Source: Priapulus caudatus
Taxonomy: Eukaryota > Priapulida > Priapulimorpha > Priapulimorphida > Priapulidae
DNA: 29,360 bases
Assembly (NCBI RefSeq): GCF_000485595.1
Contig: NW_014577282.1
Coordinates: 14,000 to 43,359, forward strand
Direction: 5' to 3'
Both the position numbers and the translations under genes were made by a program. How positions within the stretch are numbered: position 1 is the first letter of the stretch; every line of letters begins with the position of its first letter. This document shows, one piece after another, positions 19,911 through 29,360 of the stretch. The notes under the pieces were generated by a model. It saw nothing but the letters and a program-made list of their open reading frames with translations. It was not told the DNA's origin and made no database searches.

Positions 19911-20727
19911 CTGTCGAGAGAAACAAAACAACTGAGAGTTCGGTCACACGATTAGCGAAGCTACCGCTTTGTTAGCCCGCCTGGCTAACACGCTCACATT
20001 TACCCATTTGTCAAAAATTTTCATTTTGCACATGGATGGGATCAATGAAAAGAAGACATCCACATTCGTAAAGGTGAGTTGCAGTTTAATGATAAACACC
20101 GACTCCAAAACCAAACCAGAGTGACTGTAAACTTGATAAGAAGAAAATAGGAGCAAGCTGGGGGACAACAGACTTCAATTAGCTCAAAATATAGCTTCGT
20201 GAAATACATCACAGCGTGGATCCCTTTTAACAGCACTCACCTTCTCTAAAATGATTTCGAATATGACTACTAAATCTTCATTTCCATACGGTCCTTCGTT
20301 TCGTTTCACAGTTTTATTTATGGCAGACCAGTACTCCTTAGTCATCTCCTGCTCAGTGGTGGTAGAATGTAAGCTCTTATAGGCCTCTGTGAATGAGACA
20401 AGCACTTTATTACATGGATTCGGGCATAGCTGCACATATACCTATACACTATACATATACATATACATATACATTATAGATCATCACCTAATGCTACTTA
20501 CACGATTCACATCAAATGGCTTAGGTTTACCATCTTCATATTACACCAACATTTTATCAGAATGCAACTACAATAGTTTGGCTTTAGTGCTATACCCACC
20601 AATGTGACTTATGATACTTGTGTAGTTGTAAATGGACTCAAGCAGTTGGTCAGTAAAATACTGAAGGTTGTTCTCCCAGCAGCGGTATCTGGAGTCTGTA
20701 GGTGGCATCATTACAGTGCAAGCACTT
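19698..20727 (-). CDS. Unrecognised single-pass membrane protein, last four exons
   Basis: Exons, in transcript order: 20727-20600, 20386-20241, 20102-20004 and 19910-19698. All joins agree in phase: phase 1 between the first two, phase 0 for the others. The first exon has CWENNLQYFTDQLLESIYNY with an N-glycosylation sequon NYT; the second has EYWSAINKTVKRNEGPYGNE; the last has TRITANRTDFREFHHNCPL. These are then followed by a 20-24 residue hydrophobic segment (LWYWLVAGFGVISVLIFVAM) and a short charged tail ending YNKEAMY. Sequons and cysteines before the segment suggest a luminal or extracellular N-side and a cytosolic tail (type I topology). I cannot assign a family; the layout fits many small receptor-accessory or adhesion proteins. 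The 5' part is missing or not recognised upstream of 20727. Confidence 0.65.
20004..20102 (-). CDS. Internal exon of the membrane protein
   Basis: Thirty-three codons, phase 0 at both ends, donor TGG|gtaaat. The proposed acceptor (ttttggag) is weak but is the only one that keeps the phase without a stop. It encodes VFIIKLQLTFTNVDVFFSL and CKMKIFDKW. Confidence 0.5.
20241..20386 (-). CDS. Internal exon of the membrane protein
   Basis: Acceptor attcacag, donor AAG|gtgagt (strong), 146 nt, phase 1 in and 0 out. It encodes AYKSLHSTTTEQEMTKEYWS and continues to EDLVVIFEIILEK. An alternative acceptor further upstream (gtgcag) would hit a stop in this phase. Confidence 0.68.
20438..20478. repeat. 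ATACAT-type short tandem repeat
   Basis: Repeats of ATACAT in the intron between the two upstream exons of the minus-strand gene. Confidence 0.85.
20600..20727 (-). CDS. Most 5' supported exon of the membrane protein
   Basis: Donor ATTG|gtgggt, phase 1 out. Acceptor either tttcag (start 20727, adding ACTVMMPPTD) or ctacag (start 20695, beginning SRYRCWENN). The coding frame is the same in both cases. Confidence 0.55.
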
Positions 20728-21510
20728 CTGAAAATTTGTAAATACGTATTCCATTACTTTACTGAACTCTGTACGCGTGTTGTACATGTATAGGGTCAGC
20801 ATACGTAACAATCATGAATGGTATATAAACATGGCTGTATAAACATGGGTACATAAACATATTTACGCTGCCACCAGATACTACGCATTTAACACATATT
20901 GTGCTAATATGCGTGTAGACAGTAAATTTTGTGCCTGCGTTATAACACTACACCACTGGTCACATGGCACATTTGTGAGAATGTTACTGGGTGCCCCTAT
21001 GAGTCTCTGATAGCGGGAGGTGTTATTTCAAGCTCTGTTCCCCTTGCACCTGATAGGTCTAGTCCCCTCCTCTCCGTATTCCTGCTCCACCTCATCCCCC
21101 TGATCTACCCCTTTCTCCTTCTCATGCTGCTTCTCTTTCTTCTCTTCCTCCTCCTCCTCCCCTCCTCTTTTTTCTACCACTCTATTTCATCCATCTCCTC
21201 TACTTACTCCTTCTCCTCTACCTAATCTATCCTTCCCATGCAGTCTACCTTTTTTAGCTCACTCTCCTCCTCTACTTTCTCTCATTCTTCTACCAGCCAC
21301 TCCTACTCCTGTACCCAAATGAGCAACTCTAATCATCTGACCTGCGATCCTGGCCCTCATTTTCGCAAATGTACAAAACTTCACAAGTTGAAGAGGCAGT
21401 ACATGAATAATTTGTTAATATATCGTTCTTTGCGAGTTACCGATTTCTTCCTGGCAGGTGGAAGCTAAGCCTAGAGTAGACGTAGTTATACTATCAGTAA
21501 TTAAGCTTGA
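20728..21510. other. Non-coding stretch with a pyrimidine-rich tract
   Basis: C/T-rich low complexity at about 21050-21320 (Ser/Leu open frames are artefacts). Around 20900-21005 the minus strand can be read as NVPCDQWCSVITQAQNLL, a possible further upstream exon of the membrane-protein gene, but I could not find a donor that fits its phase well. Confidence 0.45.
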
Positions 21511-23590
21511 TTCGCATCTGTTTCCTTGACATAAATGAAAGTGTCAATGACCCACTGTAGGCTCACTCACAGACACACACGCACGCACGTACAACACAGC
21601 CAGCCGACACGCACACGAATGAAAAGCCCGCCAAACCCACCAGCGCACGCCAAGCCACGCACGCAAGGGCACCAGCAACATAACTACACCACAGGCAACA
21701 CAATGTGGACACGCACATGAAGCACAAAAAAGAACAAGCATCACAAAAAAAAAAATCACACTACATGCAGCATAAAATTTTAGCTTCCGATGTGCTAATT
21801 GATCATGATTTTGTTTCCGTATATACTCATGATCGCGAGACGTATTTTTCACCTAATATATCCGCTCAACTGGACACGTCGCCATGAATTGTGACACCTA
21901 TCGGCCAAATGGCGCGGCTAATGTGCTGTATTTTACCTCCTCCGATCACAATAGTGTTTATATCAGCGAAAGCGGGATGAGCTGAAAGTCCCGTATAAAG
22001 CGCAGGGCCTAGCAGCGGGGCAATCAACAGGCCACATGCCAACTCTGGGACAAAGTCGAGTAAACAACTAGAAAACAATATGCAACGCAACCATTCACAA
22101 ACCTACTCCCACTATTAACCACTTATCCACATGCTCGTGTCACAACATATACGTCCACACGTATACATCAACCCTTCGGCCTTCACCACAGCCAATGCAG
22201 CATCACGGCCGCACTCTCCCCCCGCACCTCCGCCGCCCCACCCCCCAGCACTCTCGAGTCGTGGCCTAGTGCTCGCGTCCCCATCCCTTCCGAGTCGGTG
22301 ATATATGACCATCGCAAGCTTCCACTAGCCATCCCATATACCTAGCGAATGATCAAATACTATAATGATATATATATATATTCCACCGAAAGCAGCCTTA
22401 TATATCATTATATTCAGGCGACACCGCACACGGCACAAGCAACACTCGCAGCGGCGACACAGCAACGCACAGCGGCCGAGTCGGCGGGAGCGGCTAGTTT
22501 CTGACATTTAGCTTTTGTGAAAGCAAGTTGAATACAGTGACCCCAGTGGACCACGTATAATTGACAGGGTAGTATCGTAGAAGCATGTTTGATTGATTTG
22601 TGCGTTTACTATTACTTCATTAAGGTTTTAGCCTGACTCTGGTTCCAAGTACCTGTGATCACACGCGGTTGCGAGAGGGTGGGAACGGAACCCGCCACAG
22701 AGGTGACCCATCAGAGGGGGGTGAGCGCTCAAATGCAAGCTGTCTATGACAAAGTTATACACGGCAAACCTAGAGTCGCATTAAAATCGATATCTCATAC
22801 TAACGTAAATGATTAGAGTGTTAAACGATAAACCAATAGTTTTGATGTATTCTTAAACGGTTTTACTCTAGTCGAATTTGATTGTTTTCGCTTACCCGAT
22901 TTTGCATCTATTGAACCACATGACTATGTAAAATAATAACATAACATGTACGGACCGGATGCGTATGATATTGCAATCTGTTAATGCTTACGATACAAAG
23001 CTTGTTTATGTCCTACTATTTGGCTCAGTACATTCCAGTCGATATACGGGTACGAGTAACATTAGTAGCAGAGAAAACATTACTGAATGATGCTGTATGG
23101 TCTGGTACAAGCGAGGAGGTCCATGGAGGTGCACACCCACCTAGAGTTACGGCCAGCAGCCGGCGTCACCACCGCCGTGACCAACAGCACAAGCAAACCC
23201 CACCTACGTGTACAGACACGCGCGAGCTGGGATATCCACAAGTAAGCGAGGTCGTTACTAAACCTTACAGCCGCCATTAATCAGCTATAGCAGTGGTCAC
23301 ATTGCATCAGGCCATGTACGGCACAGGTATTAACGAGGCAGAGGTGTTAAAGACCGAAACTCGAGCTTACAAAATATCACTACTGGCTCGGCGCCATAGG
23401 ATATACGCCTGATATTTGGATGTCGTAATCCATCAAATCAATCACCTAATCAAAATACAGCCGTCCCTAAGAGGTCACCCGTGAGGTTTTAAATGTTTCA
23501 GCTGATCAAAATGTCTGGCTATACAATAAGTCGGCAAGAGATGTGTGTAGACATTCATAGATACTCCAAGCGCTTGCTGTGACCATAGTC
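21511..23590. other. Non-coding stretch
   Basis: Contains an AC-rich stretch (21560-21730), an AT tract (22363-22382), and one protein-like minus-strand open frame (21866-22090) without recognisable family. No convincing exon. Confidence 0.45.
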
Positions 23591-24520
23591 TACCTAGTAC
23601 GTAACTTCGCAACGCATGTTCTATACGCCTACCCCACGCCCCACCCCACCACCGCGTACGCCGTCTCTCCAACCCACCACACCCAGCCTCTCGCACCCCA
23701 CCCCATTGCAACCCACAACCATCGACGTAGTGCTGAGCGAGCACCGTCTCCACATCAGAGCCGCTTGACTCGCCTCTCGCCGTTCGATATCCTACCTCAC
23801 CCACCCGACAAGTAGCGGCCCCCTTGCGCGCATCACCTGTGGTCTGGCTCGCATCCGCCACGACTACACCCGCCATGCAGCCCAAACCTCACACACCAAC
23901 CTCTTTTCACCACAACAGCCTGATTAAAACCCAAGTGCCACAAAAACCTCACCTCCCTCCCCTCCTACGGCCTAGCTAACCCATTACACGCTACCGCACC
24001 ACAAACACACCCCCCGCCTCGATCCCCTTACCTGATAGCAAAAACATCAACACACCACCCAGTAGGATACAGATTCACTAGCGTAACGAGGCTCCTGTCA
24101 GCTGCAAGGCCACTCCACCAACTAGACACTTCTCCCCCCATCCTCACCCCGCGCTCACCTCTGAACCCTCACTCGCGCCCACTTGTTCGTCGTCTCACTC
24201 CGCACTTCCCACCGCCCCCCACATAAATCGGGAGTGATGATTAGTCGTGGTGAGCCACCCTCCCGTCCTAATGTTGTAATCTGACACCCTCACCTCACCT
24301 CACGGCACACTCAGAGATCACCCATAACCACACCCGTCAAAGCGCCCAGCCGGTCCGGCCTCACACCACTCCACCCGTGCCCCACCTCTAGCCCCCTCAC
24401 CTCCCACACACCCCCCCCCCGCTCTCTCACCCTTGCGTCTGACAGTCCCCAACCCCCCCGTCTCTCCGTCCCTACCACCCATCCGCGGCCCCTCGCCGAG
24501 CCGCACCCCCATCCACGACG
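23591..24520. repeat. C-rich, G-poor low-complexity region
   Basis: Long stretches such as ccacgccccaccccacc and cccccccccc on the + strand with very little G. Open frames on either strand here reflect composition. Confidence 0.7.
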
Positions 24521-25690
24521 CGCACAGTGGATTGGATGCGATAAGAATAGAAACATAACTACGTCATAAAGGTACAACAGTATCTATTATCTAATGGGAC
24601 GGACTAATGGTTAAGACCACGTACAAGGGGTCAATAAGTTCAGGATATCGACACCATGGTGCAAAAGTCAATCAAAAAAAAAAGATCACTGGTAAATAAA
24701 CTTGTGTTACTACACTGATATTGGTCGGCAGAAAACACCTCAGTAATGGACAGCACACGAATAAGTACGCCAGCGAAGCAATGCCTATGAACAATCTCCA
24801 TATAGAAATGTAAGCTTCGCCTTTGTGCGTAGCAAAACACTTTTTTCTAGCGGTCTATATTCAGCCCATGCATCACGTATAGGACGATAATCTCGTCTCA
24901 TTAGTCAGCTTAGCTGCGAACGCTTCAGCCAAATATTTTTCAACACGTCACATTTGCTAATGTGAAGAATGATTAATTATAACCGCAGGAGCCGTAGTCG
25001 GCCCCTCCCAAAAAAGCTAGGCACATCCACGCACAGAACCAATATGTAGCCCGATGCGGGGAGTCTGGGTGTACATGACCCCACGAAAAACAATTTCGAA
25101 ATGTAGAGACCCTGGAAAGTAGAGCATTTTCCTAGCACATCTCATCCAGAGATTATGTTTGACAGCAATCAAATGTCATGATTTGATTAAAGCATCGAAT
25201 TTGGTAAATTTCAAAAGAGGACTGTCAGCTACAACGCTGAAGTTTTGACTAAAAGTATCTAAAATATATATTATGAGTATAGATAACTAATAAAACGTTA
25301 TTTAACCACACAATTGATATACTTATCAGTACCTATATTATGAAAAATAGTTGAGGGCGCCTTAACTGGGTGCGATAGCTGGGTCGGTGGAGGGGCACTC
25401 CACTATATATTGCATAGTAGGAGTATGTGCGCGGGAGAGACGCCACGATTTTCAACGCAGGCTAACCCACTACGAGTCCGCGCAACAAGACCGCACAACT
25501 TCCCAGTTCCAGTGCATACGAATGTTTTAAAGAACTATCTCGTTCCAAAGAGCAAGTCTAAGTTTGTTAGGCCATCAGATCATATGACATTTTTGCCCAG
25601 ATGTCCGGACAACTGCTAGTTTTTAAATATTTCCGAAATTCCAGTGCATCGTACTTCAGAATAGTTTCGAAGCCGGGCCCGTCAGAGCCT
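24521..25690. other. Non-coding stretch
   Basis: AT-rich DNA without supported exons or repeats of note. Confidence 0.5.
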
Positions 25691-25890
25691 GCATGCAACG
25701 TGTGCTGTGTTGTATGTGTGCGTGCCGTGCGTACGCGTGCCGTGCGTCGGCGCGTGCGTGCTGTTGTGTGTTTGTGTCGGTGTGGGTGTGTGTGTGTGTG
25801 TGGTGTGTGGTGTTGTGTGTCGTGTGCTGTGTGTGTGCTGTGTAGTGTGTGTGTGTGTATGTGTGCGTGTGTGCGCGTGTGCGTGCGTTA
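25691..25890. repeat. TG/CA microsatellite, imperfect
   Basis: GTGTGT runs with TGCG and TGTG variants. The Cys/Val-rich plus-strand and His/Thr-rich minus-strand frames are repeat artefacts. Confidence 0.93.
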
Positions 25891-28129
25891 ATCTCTTCTC
25901 GCGGGTCATGTTTTTTCTGCACTCTATCGATAATCATACAAAACACACAATTATTGTTGAAACATGATCGCACATAAACTAAACACGACGCACACCGGCC
26001 GGATTCTACACAGCGAAGCACAGAATGGTCTTACAATAGTGGACCTAACAAGCATAGATTAAAAGCCAAATCACTAGACAGCACGCGCCCCGGAACGGAT
26101 TTCACATCCACCACACACAACATTCCCGCCAACCAGTTCAGGAGACGGCCACGCCATCTTCTAAAACGTGTGCTCAGTAGTCATAGCAATTGCAGGTTTC
26201 AACGAAATCCTGAGTTCCGCCGACCCCCATATTTTACGACCATCACCAGTTACACGGCACATACACCACCATTCAACACCTATCGTAGTTCCAAGAGACC
26301 CCCATTTTTCACGGACCTGAGTTAGCTACTCGGCAAAAGAGCCCACCCGAATTTTTGATCTTCGCAGTCGGCACATGAGACTTAGCGCATAATGGGTGGG
26401 GTGACGATGCCCCCAGCCCGGGGTATCTCATCCTGGAATATATGTTGGGCTCACACTCTATGGATTCCGGCCCATGCACGAAATTTTTTTTTTAACTCCT
26501 ACAAGACATACTGTGCCACGAGCAAGGTGCCGTGCTGACGCAGGAGCTCAGCGCCAGACCATGGCCGCGACTACGCACTAAGCACCTATGAGCATAAAGG
26601 AGCACCGATGCCGACACTAGGACACAAGCGATTTTTCAACAAAACCTGATGAAGCGATGAGACGCGATGAAGCGATGAAGCGTGAAAAACGATGTCAAGG
26701 TGTAGCGCGTCTCATGTTGTCACAGCGCTTTATTTTTAAATACGGGTGAGACTCGGTTCCAAAAATCAAACATGTATGATTTTACGCGAGAACCGATTCC
26801 AATTCTGGGACACGCGACTTTTGTACCAGTGTGCAAGCAGGTGACACCACCCGACCCACAACTCACCTCAGGAACAAAAACACGTGTACGGGGTGGAGAT
26901 ACCAACCTAAAACCACATTGAAAGAAATTCAACTACGAATCGGGTGTGGGCGCCCGCAGCAACACTTACATACCAGCTTCATGCGCTTTCCATCGCACTG
27001 TCATCGTTTGTAAAGAATCGAGGGCTGGTGTGCGGGCGCAAACGCCTTAACCCTCGCCAAGACATATTTTTGGTTGATTCTATCAAACGCGCAAATTGAG
27101 CAGTAAATAAGGCGATAACGAAATCTGCTCTGAGAATGGTCACAAATCATTCTGCTAAGTTATCGACGAAGAAACAGAAAAATAATACGATCACAACCTG
27201 GTCCAAGTCTTGGCTTTCCCATAACAACACATGTAGTAAAATTTTAATGTGTATAACGGCAGATAGAAGACCACAGACACCGAATTCACCAAGACCCAGG
27301 CCGGAAATGAATAGGAAATGAAGGATGAATAGTTATAGCAGTTTCACTTGTTATTTAGGAGGTAAGTAAGCCCAAAGGTAAACGAGGACGCAACTCGAAC
27401 CAGCATCGTACGTCGTTGCGAAAGCTTACCAGTCATGTAGCAATACGAAATTTAGTGGCAATTCAGTTTCTTACACTTCGGGCGTTACAGAAACAGAGCA
27501 TATATGCGATATATATAATAGTATAGACATCATCGTATCGCTAAAAACTAATTGATGAAGGCGAATAAATATCGAGAAAAATACAATGCGCAGACATAAT
27601 ACGAAAAAACAATATCAATACTTCCCTGGTTAAATTCTGAGTGCGCAGTACCCAGTGTGTTTACCAACACGAGTACGTTTTGGTTAGTTAGGGAAGATTT
27701 CAAGAACAGAGAAACACCAAATTAACACCAACAAGAAGTAAAGCGCAACATAACAACAAAAATTCACAAAATCAAAAAAACGACAACCAGTCACCCATCG
27801 CCAAAATACTCAATGCACACGATCTACAAAAAGCAAGAACCAAGAAAAACACCAGGAACTAAAGCCACACCAAGCACAGCACAAGCAAATAATCCAAACA
27901 GAAACAGGATCACAAATGACGTGAGTAAGCAAGAAGTCAATTTTTAATTGAGCACACCATCGACGTACACCATATAGAAGACGATTGCCATCTGTATATC
28001 GCAATAATCAATTTATAAACCAAAATAAAATCACAATTTGTGACCGTAGATGGCACTATACCCGCTTTGTAGACTTAGTGATGGCATTTGAAAATAAATA
28101 GGTTATGCTGCGTTCCGACATGTTTTGTA
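25891..28129. other. Non-coding stretch
   Basis: No supported gene. Notable only for a short GATGAAGC repeat (26645-26690) and a tRNA-like box B motif on the minus strand near 27390-27410. Confidence 0.45.
27378..27440 (-). repeat. Possible tRNA-derived SINE head (weak)
   Basis: On the minus strand, TGACTGGTAAGC resembles a box A region, and about 30 bp later GGTTCGAGTTGCG resembles a box B. No closed acceptor stem is seen, so this is not a functional tRNA call. Confidence 0.25.
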
Positions 28130-28269
28130 AAACTTTACTCTAATTTAGACGTTTTATCGGCAGGGTGGAGGAAAATACCAATTTTGGCATTAACAAGCGT
28201 ATTGTCCAATGAAATCTTGTAAACGAACCAAGACGAGTGTGACACGCACAGACTGTTTGTGTCTATATA

Positions 28270-28605
28270 ATATGCTATATTGCCAAACCCTACCTTATTT
28301 TAGCAAAATCCGTTGAACCTGAACTGACTAATGGCAATTCCCATTTTTGCCAAAAAATTGCCATGGCTCGAAAGTACGTCGACTGGCGTGCTTCAAAATA
28401 GGACGTTTAATATGGGAGCATAGCAGTTACCCAATCTCAAACATGTGGGCCAAACGGTTCCTGAGTTATCGTTGACCGTAGCGAAATGTTGACGGACGGA
28501 CAGACGAATGGACGGACGGACGGACGGACGGACGGACGGACGATGGACGACGACCCATGGCAATAGCTCAGCTTGACGATGTCAAGGTGAGCTAAAAATG
28601 ACTTA
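28270..28605 (+). mobile_element. Dispersed repeat tail with ACGG tandem tract
   Basis: The order ACGGTTCCTGAGTTATCGTT, a GGAC/ACGG tandem tract (28493-28541), then CCATGGCAATAGCTCAG and GGTGAGCTAAAA is a pattern I recognise from abundant interspersed repeats in marine invertebrate genomes (recalled, not searched). It is probably the end of a retroelement or derivative; no coding sequence is present. Confidence 0.5.
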
Positions 28606-29360
28606 CGAACATGTCGAAGACGGTGTTGCTGTATTTGCATTTCTTTGATCATCACTTTGCTTCAATGAAGTTATCTGCTTGATTTCAAATGAAAGGCAAA
28701 GGACAATAAATAAGCCCATACTCATCCTGGCATCAGCATATGAACATTGCATCTTGAGCACTAGTGTGCAAACAATCGATGTTCAGAGTTATAATATGGT
28801 GTATATATTTTAGTCTGTAAGTGTAACACTAACACTAAGTGAATAACAATAACATTAACATGAACATGTTCTCTGCTTTGTGATTCACGTTGTGATGCAA
28901 AACTAGTGGTGCCATCTCGCGACTGAGTATATCATAATTAAGTAAGATTGCCCCTTGAGATTGCCATCCTCTCTCTCTGCTAGAGCAAGGCTAGAGCCCT
29001 AGTCACATTCTTACCAAAAACTAAATTAAAAGGTGTTGACCTTGTTTTCACTAAGAATTTAGCATAAACGAAAAGCTTATAATTTATTTATTATTAGTTA
29101 TTTGGTATAAACATGCAAGTATGAAGTAATACAAGATACAACATACAAGTCAGTAGGTGGCGCAATGGTCAGAAGTAGCGATGGCGGCCTCTTGTGTGTG
29201 TCGTCGTATTTCTGTATGGAGAAACATCATAGCATTTGACTGTAGTAAAATGTAAATGACGTACATGTATTGTAATCGGTGGTGCATGCGCTTGTGGCAA
29301 CATCAAATATATTGTCTCTGTAATGAAATCTACAACAGTACTAATAAATCTAAATAATAA
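28606..29360. other. AT-rich non-coding right edge
   Basis: No exon supported. An ATGGCGGCC in a YY1-like context at 29180 opens only a 24-codon frame. Confidence 0.45.

Noticed and set aside
20929-21225. Plus-strand frame beginning MCLRYNTTPLVTWHICENV
   Set aside because: Cys-containing start looks protein-like, but the only nearby acceptor puts a stop in this frame, and the rest is pyrimidine-rich low complexity.
24590-24660. Possible tRNA-like segment (taatggttaagac, then gttcagg)
   Set aside because: Box B is too degenerate and no cloverleaf can be drawn.
25601-26021. Cys/Val-rich and His/Thr-rich frames
   Set aside because: TG/CA microsatellite translation.
29180-29254. ATGGCGGCC start with a 24-codon frame
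   Set aside because: Good Kozak context, but the frame is too short, no donor is convincing and nothing supports a gene at the window edge.

Overview
The window is animal (metazoan) nuclear DNA. It has short coding exons with GT-AG splice sites, long introns, abundant microsatellites and minisatellites, small transposon-like elements, and proteins recognisable as animal LAMTOR2 and LRRC74 families. The repeat content and a dispersed repeat tail with an ACGG tract suggest a marine invertebrate. I cannot name the species.

Layout. Positions 1-3346 are a clean five-exon block of an LRRC74-like leucine-rich-repeat gene, preceded by a GATA microsatellite. Positions 3553-3911 are the last two coding exons of LAMTOR2 (+ strand); its 5' exons are absent. 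Positions 5524-15314 hold the full LRRC74-like gene (+ strand, 12 coding exons). Its first intron is filled with a 15-bp minisatellite, a 20-bp minisatellite, AT and GA/GT repeats and a second GATA array. Exons 2-6 of this gene (8927-11491) are a second copy of the block at 671-3190, but riddled with single-base indels. Exons 7-12 (11868-15314) are clean and unique. Introns further downstream contain a GCT/GAT trinucleotide tract, a 248-bp MITE-like element and a 16-bp CACGTGACG minisatellite. A purine-rich 3' region follows, then a 2.4-kb array of a 31-bp satellite (16863-19287). The minus strand from 20727 to 19698 carries the last four exons of an unrecognised single-pass membrane protein. 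From about 21 kb to the end I find no convincing gene: pyrimidine-rich, C-rich and TG tracts, a dispersed repeat with an ACGG tract, and one tRNA-like box B.

Key interpretation. If the clean exons from 671-3190 replace the noisy exons 2-6, every splice phase agrees and the twelve exons (1893 nt) give a 630-residue protein plus stop. This suggests the noisy copy sits in the correct place but was filled from uncorrected long reads, while the clean copy at the left edge is misplaced or is a true duplication interrupting LAMTOR2. This is inference; reads across 3300-3560 and 5900-11900 would decide.

The recognisable genes do not form a pathway: LAMTOR2 is a Ragulator scaffold of the lysosomal mTORC1 system, LRRC74 is a poorly characterised LRR/EF-hand protein, and the minus-strand gene is unassigned. 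The more unusual content is non-coding: a tandem array of decayed exon-tail/splice-donor copies in an intron, TTAGGG repeats inside a perfect 25-bp inverted repeat, the MITE, and several distinct minisatellites in and next to one gene.
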